Numbered from the stretch's first letter, positions 23,073 through 29,661 are shown. The stretch is DNA of 38,870 bases from a virus (IMGVR_UViG_3300047550_002356:1-38870); one strand, 5' to 3'. The notes: generated by a model from the letters alone, not told the origin. Translations and numbers: made by a program.

Positions 23073-24086
23073 TTAACACAAATCCAAACAGAGGTCAAAT
23101 GCTTTTTGAATTTGTCTTGAACCCTGCCCGAATGTTATATCCTTCATCTTATCATTGGCATTCTTATAATTCTTCTGCCAACCAAGGTATCCGGATACTG
23201 CATTAAAAGCCCCGAATACTGTCTTCTTTGTAGTATCGGTCTTTTGTGTTTCGTGATTAATTGCGAAATCCATAACGCTATCCATTAGGTTCTGCGCTCT
23301 TGTTGATACTTCTTTGCGTTGTTGTTTGTCTGCAATAAGTTCAACTTGTGGCGCAAATACCTTGCTTAATAATTCTTTCAGCACTTTCTCGCTTATCTTG
23401 GTATTAGCCATCCTTTCATATATCGGCTGAATTGCCTTTACATATTCTGATTGCATACCAAGTACCTTATGCGCTTCGGCTATCTTATCCTTCATATTCT
23501 TTTGGTGATAGATTATTACCTTATATGATGCCTTACCATTAAGCGCAGCCGTTAATGTATTGTTACATACAACTCTTATGGGAGTTAGCATTGCGACTAA
23601 TGCGTGGCATCCATCGTGACCATTAGTTAGTAATACATACTGTTCAATCTTCTCTCCCTTTATGGTAATATCATCAGGCATCTTTGCCGTTAGGAATATG
23701 CGTTCGCCCTTACCTAATGCTCCGGCTGTTTCATATATGGCTTCACCTCTTTCGACTATTGGGTCGAAAAAGTTAAATGCCTCATCATTCTGCAATACTT
23801 GATATTGTGGCGATACTATACCAAGGATTGCTTTTGTATCCATCCTTACATTTGCCACACGATTTTCTACATCGTAGTGCATTGCAGTTGGATGCCCGGC
23901 TTCGTTGACTACAATTTCTTGGGCAAGCAGATTTAATTGCTCTACTCTAAAATTGAGACCGGACAACTCTAATACTTGTACGGCATTCATTGGTTCGTCA
24001 ACGTACTGACCTAATCCATGCCAAGCCTTTTGACCTTTTGCTACAAAAGAATACTTGCCGTTCGTTCTGTTTAAATTGTGTGCCAT
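23073..24086 (-). CDS. DUF932 phage/plasmid-like protein
   Basis: A 337-residue DUF932 protein (the TIGR03299 phage/plasmid-like family), whose biochemical role is unknown. Hallmarks are the N-terminal GQKAWHGLGQYVDEP (18-32), ILGIVSPQYQVLQNDEAFNFFDPI (88-111), GERIFLTAKMP (about 127-137), TNGHDGCHALVAMLTPIRVVCNNTL (about 153-177) and the C-terminal helical half. It is full length. It is the largest gene of the early block. The end is followed by a strong terminator, which suggests it ends an early transcript. Leader AAAACAAAATCAAATG, shared with other early genes. Confidence 0.85.
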   Translation of the reverse strand: MAHNLNRTNGKYSFVAKGQKAWHGLGQYVDEPMNAVQVLELSGLNFRVEQLNLLAQEIVVNEAGHPTAMHYDVENRVANVRMDTKAILGIVSPQYQVLQNDEAFNFFDPIVERGEAIYETAGALGKGERIFLTAKMPDDITIKGEKIEQYVLLTNGHDGCHALVAMLTPIRVVCNNTLTAALNGKASYKVIIYHQKNMKDKIAEAHKVLGMQSEYVKAIQPIYERMANTKISEKVLKELLSKVFAPQVELIADKQQRKEVSTRAQNLMDSVMDFAINHETQKTDTTKKTVFGAFNAVSGYLGWQKNYKNANDKMKDITFGQGSRQIQKAFDLCLDLC

Positions 24087-24122
24087 TTGATTTTGTTTTA
24101 AATGATTAATAAAAATGATTAA

Positions 24123-24446
24123 TTAAACTTTTGCTTTTTTTGTTTTCTTCTCTTTCACTTCCACTTTAGTAACTACCCAGCCGATAAAATACTTTTCAAT
24201 CATATCCTTTTCGCTTTGTTCAATATCGGTGCATTGCATTATATAACCCAATCCCGTGACTCCAAAGCAATTCATCATAATAGTTACTTCTTCGTCTGTA
24301 CAATCATCAAATACCATTTGATAAATAACATAGTTGTAATGCCGTTTTGAATAATGATTAATTAACTCAAATAAATCTGTTGACCTTCTCCAAGTAAAGT
24401 CACCCGCCAATACATAGTAAGCGGATTTTTTCATAAATGTTCTCAT
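24123..24446 (-). CDS. Unknown early protein
   Basis: A 107-residue protein with a basic C-terminal tail (KVEVKEKKTKKAKV). A Met at residue 5 (MKKSAYYVL) is a possible alternative start. The middle (NYVIYQMVFDDCTDEEVTIMMNCFGVTGLGYIMQC) is mixed hydrophobic but has no clear membrane segment. Leader ACACAAAACAAAATG. No family recognised. Confidence 0.55.
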   Translation of the reverse strand: MRTFMKKSAYYVLAGDFTWRRSTDLFELINHYSKRHYNYVIYQMVFDDCTDEEVTIMMNCFGVTGLGYIMQCTDIEQSEKDMIEKYFIGWVVTKVEVKEKKTKKAKV

Positions 24447-24468
24447 TTTGTTTTGTGTTTAATTGTGA

Positions 24469-24684
24469 TTAAAAATCGTTTTCGTTTATTAATTTTACTA
24501 ATTCCATTTTCAATTCGTGCAATCGTACAAGTACATCAGTCGATACGTGAGCATAATCATTTTCCCTGCCATTAAATTTGTCGCTACAATAATATGCTTC
24601 AATTTCTATTAACTGCTTGTAAATATACTTTGCTTGTAATTCACGTTGAATTTTTTCTGCTTGTAATTGTTTAATATAATTCAT
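24469..24684 (-). CDS. Small helical unknown protein
   Basis: A 71-residue protein, largely helical (QLQAEKIQRELQAKYIYKQL; LVRLHELKMELVKL). Its start lies 15 bp after the palindromic site C, so it may be the target of repression there. No family recognised. Confidence 0.55.
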   Translation of the reverse strand: MNYIKQLQAEKIQRELQAKYIYKQLIEIEAYYCSDKFNGRENDYAHVSTDVLVRLHELKMELVKLINENDF

Positions 24685-24698
24685 AAAAAAAAATTGAT

Positions 24699-24715
24699 TT
24701 GTAAATAGATTACAA
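24699..24715. promoter_or_regulatory. Palindrome TTGTAA-N5-TTACAA (site C)
   Basis: TTGTAAATAGATTACAA, exact reverse complement of site A at 16635-16651. It lies in the short gap between a terminator and the start of the 71-residue gene at 24684. Its core also contains TAAATAG, the complement of the recurrent CTATTTA element. Confidence 0.5.
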
Positions 24716-24717
24716 TC

Positions 24718-24804
24718 TCATCTGATATAAAAATCTTGCAGCCTACCGATAAGATAGGCTGCAAGGATTAAAGCGATTATTAATTGCTTTGTTTCTTTTT
24801 TCAT
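24718..24804 (-). CDS. 28-residue single-pass membrane peptide
   Basis: A 28-codon frame whose ATG overlaps the stop of the previous gene (ATGA, 24801-24804). It encodes MKKETKQLIIALILAAYLIG, then RLQDFYIR: a basic start, one hydrophobic segment (about 8-20) and a polar end, typical of tiny inner-membrane peptides. Its second half is encoded by the terminator hairpin at 24735-24765, so coding and termination signals overlap. It could be spurious, but the coupled start argues for translation. Confidence 0.5.
   Translation of the reverse strand: MKKETKQLIIALILAAYLIGRLQDFYIR
24735..24765 (-). terminator. Intrinsic terminator hairpin inside the 28-residue gene
   Basis: An 11-bp perfect stem CTTGCAGCCTA / TAGGCTGCAAG with a 9-nt loop, followed on the minus strand by ATTTTTATA. 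GC-rich with a U run, so a good intrinsic terminator; its stem also codes for LAAYLIGRLQ. Confidence 0.8.
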
Positions 24805-25271
24805 TCCGGTATTGTTAATATTCCGCATTCGCCATCATCTTCAGTAGTTGTGGCATTTTCTAATTCAGAAACGAATTCATCTATTGTATCAGATATTGAC
24901 TGTTGTACAGTATCGTGTATCTGACCTTCATCTATTGAGATATAATCAATCTCAATTTCATTGCCGTGCCGGATACTGAACTCTGCTCCTGACTTGTCAA
25001 GTATATCGTCATCAAAGTTTGTCTGCTCTATTGCATCGTTTAACAATGTTTGCAGTTTCTTGATTGACTCGATTGTTGACTTAATACCATCGGCTGATTG
25101 CTTCGGCTCATCAACTACTTCATTTGACAATGCAGTTTCTAATTGTTGGTAGAATTGATACAGTAGATGATTAACATCTTCTTTGCTAAAGATACTTGGG
25201 AAGGCATCATTAACACGTTGGCTTGTTTGATTGAATAAATTTTCAATCGTTTTGAATGTTTGCTTTTTCAT
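24801..25271 (-). CDS. Acidic unknown early protein
   Basis: A 156-residue acidic protein. The N-terminal half is helical (NHLLYQFYQQLETALSNEV; IKSTIESIKKLQTLLNDAIEQ). The C-terminal half is very acidic (DDDILDKSGAEF, ELENATTTEDDGECG). The composition recalls small anti-host or DNA-mimic proteins, but nothing more specific can be said. Leader AAAACAAAACAAAATG. Its stop is coupled to the 28-residue peptide. Confidence 0.55.
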   Translation of the reverse strand: MKKQTFKTIENLFNQTSQRVNDAFPSIFSKEDVNHLLYQFYQQLETALSNEVVDEPKQSADGIKSTIESIKKLQTLLNDAIEQTNFDDDILDKSGAEFSIRHGNEIEIDYISIDEGQIHDTVQQSISDTIDEFVSELENATTTEDDGECGILTIPE

Positions 25272-25312
25272 TTTGTTTTGTTTTTAATTGTGAAAAATTG
25301 GTTTGTGTATAA

Positions 25313-25627
25313 TTATAGATTTATTAATTCAATATGCCCATTCCAAGGATTGCCATTCAAATACCACATCCAATCTTTTTGATAGATGTTTACGTTAGGT
25401 AGCGCATTGAGTCTTTCCTTGGTTGTCTTTGTAAAGTAGCCACAATTTTGTATTGTTATGTAATCTTTGTCTTTATAATTTGTCGCTATGCAATGACCGT
25501 GCAAGAATAATTGGCAACATATATCTTTCTCATTTGCATCATATACCCTTACTTCGGTATTACTATTTCTATAATTTTCAAAATTTAAAAATGCTTTTGC
25601 TGCCTGTGTTGAAATTTTCGTTGCCAT
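25313..25627 (-). CDS. Conserved Bacteroidota protein of unknown function
   Basis: A 104-residue protein of a type I remember as common in Bacteroidota phages and mobile elements: MATKISTQAAKAFLNFENY at the start, FLHGHCIATNYKDKDYITIQNCGYFTKTTKERLNALP (about 41-77), then YQKDWMWYLNGNPWNG (about 81-96). No function is known to me. It is beta-rich in appearance, with many aromatic residues near the C-terminus. Confidence 0.65.
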   Translation of the reverse strand: MATKISTQAAKAFLNFENYRNSNTEVRVYDANEKDICCQLFLHGHCIATNYKDKDYITIQNCGYFTKTTKERLNALPNVNIYQKDWMWYLNGNPWNGHIELINL

Positions 25628-25652
25628 AATTTTAAAATTTAATTAGTGAATA

Positions 25653-25994
25653 TTAATATATTGTCCATCCGTTAACTTCTGATATATACCAAAGTCTTTT
25701 AAATTTTACTTCCATTTTGTATCCCATAATTTCATTCAACTTGCAGATTGAGTGCATTAAAGATTGTAAATTTTCAAACGTGTACCTGTATTGGTTACCT
25801 AAATACCATTGAATTTTTTTGCCATTATCTAACTGCTCTTTGCAAGTGTTATGCATATCTGCATAAAACCTTATGCTATTTTTAAAATCATTTAATGTTT
25901 CAACGCCATCAAGTATTGTACGGTCATACATCGTAAATCCTTGCTTGTCGTTTGCTGCGTCATAGCACAACTGTTGTAATTTTTGCTTTTTCAT
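25653..25994 (-). CDS. First early gene downstream of the hammerhead, unknown
   Basis: A 113-residue protein with no recognised family, mixed helical and aromatic (FKNSIRFYADMHNTCKEQL; MGYKMEVKFKRLWYISEV). It begins about 33 nt after the predicted hammerhead cleavage site, so its mRNA 5' end would be generated by the ribozyme (a 5'-hydroxyl end). Leader AAATCAAACAAAATG, matching other early genes. Confidence 0.6.
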   Translation of the reverse strand: MKKQKLQQLCYDAANDKQGFTMYDRTILDGVETLNDFKNSIRFYADMHNTCKEQLDNGKKIQWYLGNQYRYTFENLQSLMHSICKLNEIMGYKMEVKFKRLWYISEVNGWTIY

Positions 25995-26021
25995 TTTGTT
26001 TGATTTGTGTGTTATAAAATT

Positions 26022-26077
26022 GGTTTAGACGGATTAGGCTAATCCGTTTCGGCTCATATAAGCCTCATCAGTAAACC
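26022..26077 (-). ncRNA. Type I hammerhead ribozyme
   Basis: The minus strand has the full hammerhead core. Stem I is GGTTTA / TAAACC (6 bp, open end), then CTGATGA, stem II GGCT/AGCC closed by TATATG (with a G-C pair next to the core), GAA, and stem III starting with A15.1: ACGGATTAGCCTAATCCGT, a 7-9 bp hairpin, then cleavage triplet GTC. Every core position (C3 U4 G5 A6 G8 A9, G12 A13 A14, A15.1-U16.1, C17) is present. Open stem I makes it type I. Predicted cleavage is between 26028 and 26027, about 33 nt before the first early gene and at the 3' end of the structured leader RNA. Confidence 0.88.
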
Positions 26078-26470
26078 TTATTGGTCTTCGCAATCCCATA
26101 CCGTTTCCGGTTTATGACCTATACCATCCGATGATTATAAAAATAATCGCTGCGCTTATCCTCTTGCTGATTGGCTGCGCATCATTGATACTGATTAATC
26201 CGGTAGGGCACTTGGTTATCGTGCATCTATTGTACTCCGGCTTTCGGTCATACTTGAGTTAGAGTGAGAGATTGTTACATACCCTATGCAGTAAGTAGGC
26301 AACCTTGTGTATTCCCTTCAAAGGTGGTTGTTACTGCATCGTGCTTTCGCTTTGTTACCTATACTTATAGGGGGTGATTTACATCAGCCTTGTGGGTATA
26401 TTATCCGCTAATCGCCTGTCAAAGAACTTCGGAACGTGGTCACCGTAGCAGCGTTCCATACCACTAATAT
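26028..26470 (-). ncRNA. Large structured non-coding RNA (about 440 nt), leader of the early operon
   Basis: A gene-free stretch of about 44 percent GC by my count (26041-26460), clearly above its neighbours. It has many hairpins on the minus strand: a nested arm pairing 26286-26294 with 26331-26339 (ATGCAGTAA / TTACTGCAT), inside it 26300-26304 with 26326-26330 (CAACC/GGTTG) and an inner CCTT/AAGG; GATTAT-TTTT-ATAATC (26133-26148); ACCG-GAAA-CGGT with a GNRA loop (26100-26111); GC-GAAA-GC (26343-26350); CCTATA/TATAGG (26358-26371); GGAACG/CGTTCC (26431-26457). It begins near a sigma70-like promoter and ends at the hammerhead. Large phage RNAs such as GOLLD or ROOL are the nearest idea, but I cannot match it to either. 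Confidence 0.7.
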
Positions 26471-26476
26471 ACACAC

Positions 26477-26506
26477 ATTATAATAAATAGCACAAAATAA
26501 TACCAA
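26477..26506 (-). promoter_or_regulatory. sigma70-like promoter for the structured RNA and early operon
   Basis: On the minus strand TTGGTA and TATAAT are 18 bp apart, close to the general sigma70 consensus. The spacer contains TGCTATTTA (26484-26492), the element also seen at late gene starts. The start point would be near 26470. It does not match the Bacteroidota TAnnTTTG type, so the reader polymerase is uncertain. Confidence 0.5.
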
Positions 26507-26560
26507 AATTTTATAACTGATTGATATTCAATACGTTAGGAGTGGGCGAAAATAGGGTAT

Positions 26561-26580
26561 TATTACAAGTATTTGTAATA
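26561..26580. promoter_or_regulatory. Palindromic operator candidate
   Basis: TATTACAA-GTAT-TTGTAATA has perfect 8-bp arms. It lies between the late terminator and the promoter of the structured RNA. The half-site TTGTAA is the same as in sites A-C but in the reverse arrangement, hinting at one regulator with two geometries. Confidence 0.45.
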
Positions 26581-26596
26581 TGATATAAATAAAAAA

Positions 26597-26617
26597 AGCG
26601 CATTGTCAATATGCGCT
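26597..26617 (-). terminator. Intrinsic terminator of the late operon
   Basis: AGCGCAT / ATGCGCT stem (7 bp, 7-nt loop), followed on the minus strand by a run of seven Ts (plus A run 26591-26597). It ends the structural and lysis transcript 50 bp after the endolysin gene and insulates the ncRNA region. Confidence 0.85.
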
Positions 26618-26666
26618 AAAAAATAGTTTTCGTTTGTGCTAAATCGTTATATTGTGTTATGTTTAG

Positions 26667-27146
26667 TTATATTTTGTTTGGTTCAAAGTGCATACCATCA
26701 ATCACCTTAATCCAATCAGCACCACATACAAAATTATTATCCCTCCAAACTTGCAAGAAATCCGGTGACCATTTTACATATCGTTTCCGGTATTCAGTAT
26801 AAAGATTATTCAATACTTTTTTATAAGGATTTTCAAATGCGTTTAAATCAATTGCAATACCCCAAGAATGCCTTGAAGGAGCAGAACCGCCACGCATCTT
26901 GCGAATGTTAAAACATCCGTCATAGGTTTTTATTTCAACGTGAAGACCTTTCTTTATAAGTTCAAAAAATACCTTTTCAAGTTTCGGAGCAAGTTCCTTA
27001 TTGCAATACATTTTATTTGGCAATGCCGGAATTTGCTTATTAATTTCTTGTGGAATATCCCATAAAATCATCCATTCTTTAATGAACTTATCTTTATCAG
27101 CAAACGGGTCACCGTATTTTTTGTATAGTTCTGCTGTTTTAATCAT
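26667..27146 (-). CDS. M15-family endolysin (peptidoglycan peptidase)
   Basis: A 159-residue zinc peptidase of the VanY/M15_4 type that cuts peptide cross-links of the cell wall during lysis. SRHSWGIAIDLN (91-102) gives His93 and Asp100, and DGMHFE (150-155) gives His153, the usual three zinc ligands. Glu155 is a possible catalytic residue. It has no signal peptide or membrane anchor, so it needs a holin, which the 69-residue membrane protein two genes upstream could provide. It overlaps the upstream gene by 4 nt, and a terminator follows, so it ends the late operon. Confidence 0.9.
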   Translation of the reverse strand: MIKTAELYKKYGDPFADKDKFIKEWMILWDIPQEINKQIPALPNKMYCNKELAPKLEKVFFELIKKGLHVEIKTYDGCFNIRKMRGGSAPSRHSWGIAIDLNAFENPYKKVLNNLYTEYRKRYVKWSPDFLQVWRDNNFVCGADWIKVIDGMHFEPNKI

Positions 27147-27586
27147 CTTTCGTATGCTTCTTTATATGCAAGTTGTGTTAGTATGACTGCTTCGCTATGT
27201 GATATTTTACCGTCAGACAATGCAATATTTAACTCACCGGCAAACGTAATCCAAAAACCAATCCTTGCCTCTGGATTTAACGTTTGTAAATAGGATATAA
27301 TTTTTGATACGGCTTCATTCATATTATCACTTTCTTGCATTATTTTATGCAGTAATGCAATTCTAAATGCTACCCTTGGAACGTGAAATTTGAGTTGTTT
27401 TAATATAACATCATCCAAATCTCCCGGAATTATATTCACGATTGTATCAGCAGCATTACTCTCAACAAATATTTTTAGATATTGGGTAACCTTTACTGCT
27501 ACTTCTGAATTTTTTTTAAATACACTGAATGCTTTATCAAATAATCCTTTGAAGAAATTATTTATTTTCCGTATTATTTTTTTCAT
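27143..27586 (-). CDS. Unknown lysis-region protein
   Basis: A 147-residue protein with a basic amphipathic N-terminus (MKKIIRKINNFFKGLFDKAF), a soluble helical middle and a C-terminal LNIALSDGKISHSEAVILTQLAYKEAYE (about 118-145). I recall similar proteins next to lysis genes in Bacteroidota phages, but no function. No clear membrane segment. The start overlaps the holin-like gene by 29 nt and the end overlaps the endolysin by 4 nt, so a lysis role is plausible. Confidence 0.6.
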   Translation of the reverse strand: MKKIIRKINNFFKGLFDKAFSVFKKNSEVAVKVTQYLKIFVESNAADTIVNIIPGDLDDVILKQLKFHVPRVAFRIALLHKIMQESDNMNEAVSKIISYLQTLNPEARIGFWITFAGELNIALSDGKISHSEAVILTQLAYKEAYER

Positions 27587-27767
27587 TGCGTTTAATTTCT
27601 TTATACATTCTAATTACGTTATACGTCACAGTTGTGAATGCAGCAGTCCCTGCCATAAATGTTGCAAAATCACTCAATGTTATACTACTTACAATTTGTA
27701 GTAATACGCTGCAAAAATATAAACCAATACTTCGTGTATCTACTGCATCGTCAATGTGTGTTCTCAT
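27558..27767 (-). CDS. Holin-like membrane protein
   Basis: A 69-residue protein with two hydrophobic segments (about 14-30, IGLYFCSVLLQIVSSIT, and 34-51, FATFMAGTAAFTTVTYNV), a short turn and a basic tail (KEIKRNEKNN). Size, two-pass topology, charged C-terminus and position just upstream of the endolysin fit a class II holin that lets the enzyme reach the cell wall. It overlaps the previous gene by 4 nt and the next by 29 nt. Confidence 0.65.
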   Translation of the reverse strand: MRTHIDDAVDTRSIGLYFCSVLLQIVSSITLSDFATFMAGTAAFTTVTYNVIRMYKEIKRNEKNNTENK

Positions 27768-28114
27768 TTATCTATTAATTTAAAGAATACGGGGTAAACT
27801 TCGTTGGTTTCAATATTCTCAAACGCATCAATTGTTAAATCATCTCCCCATAGCGTACGGATATCAACTTCCTTATCTGCGTTCAATAGTTCATTCAGTT
27901 CACTCTGTTCTTTTACATTCTTTTTTTGTTCTTCAAACAAATTGATTTCATCTGATACTAATTTGTTCAATCTGTTTAAATACATTTTAACTTTCAAACT
28001 TAATTTTTGACGTAACAGTCCCTCAAGTAAAACAGTTGGAACTTCATTTTCAATTTTTGTAACGCCATTTAATTCGTAATTCAATTGAATGATTTCGTGT
28101 AGTTTAATATTCAT
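27764..28114 (-). CDS. Unknown protein, DUF1617-like
   Basis: A 116-residue protein (from ATG 28114) with KLHEIIQLNYELNG near the start and a charged helix (MYLNRLNKLVSDEINLFEEQKKNVKEQ, about 44-70). The pattern resembles small DUF1617-like proteins found between tail fibre and lysis genes in some siphophages; that link is tentative. A longer frame begins at a TTG (28135), but I prefer ATG 28114, which has the CTATTTA element (28126-28132) upstream. It overlaps the holin-like gene by 4 nt. Confidence 0.55.
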   Translation of the reverse strand: MNIKLHEIIQLNYELNGVTKIENEVPTVLLEGLLRQKLSLKVKMYLNRLNKLVSDEINLFEEQKKNVKEQSELNELLNADKEVDIRTLWGDDLTIDAFENIETNEVYPVFFKLIDK

Positions 28115-28153
28115 ATTTTCTATTTTAAATAGCAAATTATGAAAAATTGCCTA

Positions 28154-28405
28154 TTAAATCATAACTATATTTAAGGAATTGCATACGTATTGATACGCTT
28201 CCAAATTCGTGCCTGACCAATTTTGATAATCAGCATCCTTCATTTCAATCATATCTGACGCAACAGCCACAGTATTTTCATCAAATATTGTCCAATTAAA
28301 TCTTGCATAAAATTCAAGGTCATCATATACTAAACCAATAAGAATAAATTTTGCATTGTACTCAATGCCTTTATTCCAAATGCTAAATTGTTGTATTTCT
28401 TTCAT
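28154..28405 (-). CDS. Small unknown virion-region protein
   Basis: An 83-residue acidic protein (FDENTVAVASDMIEMKDADYQNW). It lies between virion protein genes and the DUF1617-like gene, with a 15-bp gap upstream and 39 bp downstream. Possible fibre-assembly or accessory role; no family recognised. Confidence 0.5.
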   Translation of the reverse strand: MKEIQQFSIWNKGIEYNAKFILIGLVYDDLEFYARFNWTIFDENTVAVASDMIEMKDADYQNWSGTNLEAYQYVCNSLNIVMI

Positions 28406-28420
28406 TTTGTTATATTTTAT

Positions 28421-29164
28421 TTATCTTATAGAAATATATCTTCTTCTTGCACTTGCTTGTTCTCTTATTATAAAAGAATAGTCAACCCTGTCCGCAGTAC
28501 CAAAACTTGGTTCACTTGAAAAGTTTGTAGTAGCGTTTGCAATACGAAATTCCGCTGCAATGGATATATTTAAGCCACTACCACCGCCACTTGTACCAAT
28601 TGAACCCATTGATGTCCACGCAGCCGATTGAGCAAATGTCGGTGGCAGTGCTTCAATTCCGCATACTCTTATCATTAAATCACCGCTTAATGCGTTTAAT
28701 ACTTGTATTGGTGCAGTTGTATTTAATGCTGCACTATAAATAGGCAAAGATGTCGCAGCAGTATCTTGTGCAGGGAATAATAATGTTTTCGTTGTATCAT
28801 ATGAATATGCCCAACCAACAATACATTTTGGTATTCTATTTACTGAAAATGAAAATGTCAATGTGTTTGTTGTTGTTACTGATGCAGTAGATAAAGAATA
28901 AAATGTTGCAACTGTAACACCAGCAGCATCACTATTACCAATTGTATATTCGTGTAATTTTATGTATGTATTGCCTGCACTACAAACGGGAACATTAATT
29001 GTATTTGTAATTGCACCACCTGCACTTAAAGCAATATTATCTATTGCAATGGTGCAAAAGAATAACTGACCTGCACTTCTCGCAGCAGCATATGTTGGTG
29101 CGAATTGCGTATCAGATGTTCTTATCTGAAATTGAAATAATTGCCCTATTGATGCAAATGCCAT
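28421..29164 (-). CDS. Putative virion accessory protein, beta-rich
   Basis: A 247-residue Ser/Thr/Ala/Gly-rich protein with alternating strands and few charges, suggestive of a beta-sandwich such as decoration or fibre-tip proteins. The C-terminal segment (EFRIANATTNFSSEPSF... DYSFIIRE) also looks beta. It shares its first base with the stop of the upstream gene. The three genes after the fibre are coupled in series, which suggests subunits of one adsorption structure. No family recognised. Confidence 0.5.
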   Translation of the reverse strand: MAFASIGQLFQFQIRTSDTQFAPTYAAARSAGQLFFCTIAIDNIALSAGGAITNTINVPVCSAGNTYIKLHEYTIGNSDAAGVTVATFYSLSTASVTTTNTLTFSFSVNRIPKCIVGWAYSYDTTKTLLFPAQDTAATSLPIYSAALNTTAPIQVLNALSGDLMIRVCGIEALPPTFAQSAAWTSMGSIGTSGGGSGLNISIAAEFRIANATTNFSSEPSFGTADRVDYSFIIREQASARRRYISIR

Positions 29165-29661
29165 TATGGTAAAGTTTGTCCAAAGTTAAGTTGTAACCAA
29201 AATTCATCTACCGTACCACTCACCGCAGTTATTTCAACCCATATATACACATTACCTAACAATGCGGATGCAGTACCAAAGGATGCACCCGCAGTTGATG
29301 TTCCACTCGTTAATGTTGCCAATGCAGTTGCAGTACCCGTTCTTGTAGTGCTTGAATTAATTACTGCACTTACTGAAGCAGACGTACCACGAACAAAATA
29401 GTTGGCATTTAAAAAATAGTATTTATTCGCTTCAACCATATAATAAATACCAACCCTATCAGTATTTACGGGCGAAATGATTGATAAACTCTTTTCAAAC
29501 TCAAGTGGGAACGCTGCACCAACGCTATATAAAACACCAACACCGCTTTCGTTTATATATCTAATTTCATTTAATGTAGGATTGACCCATATGGTTCCAA
29601 TCACCAATTGTGAATACGCTTCGGGTGTGGATGCGGATACAATTATATTTTTACTATTCAT
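29164..29661 (-). CDS. Putative fibre-associated protein
   Basis: A 165-residue protein. The N-terminal SQLVIGTIWVNPTLNEIRYINESG (about 17-40) resembles short attachment segments of phage fibre proteins, while the C-terminal part (TATALATLTSGTSTAGASFG, EFWLQLNF) is Ser/Thr/Gly-rich and beta-like. It overlaps its neighbours by 4 nt and 1 nt. It may be a fibre tip or chaperone; function unknown. Confidence 0.45.
   Translation of the reverse strand: MNSKNIIVSASTPEAYSQLVIGTIWVNPTLNEIRYINESGVGVLYSVGAAFPLEFEKSLSIISPVNTDRVGIYYMVEANKYYFLNANYFVRGTSASVSAVINSSTTRTGTATALATLTSGTSTAGASFGTASALLGNVYIWVEITAVSGTVDEFWLQLNFGQTLP

Noticed and set aside
26028-26470. Group I or II intron, or tRNA cluster, as explanation for the gene-free region
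   Set aside because: No recognisable intron core, no flanking exon halves of one gene, no homing endonuclease and no cloverleaf seen.
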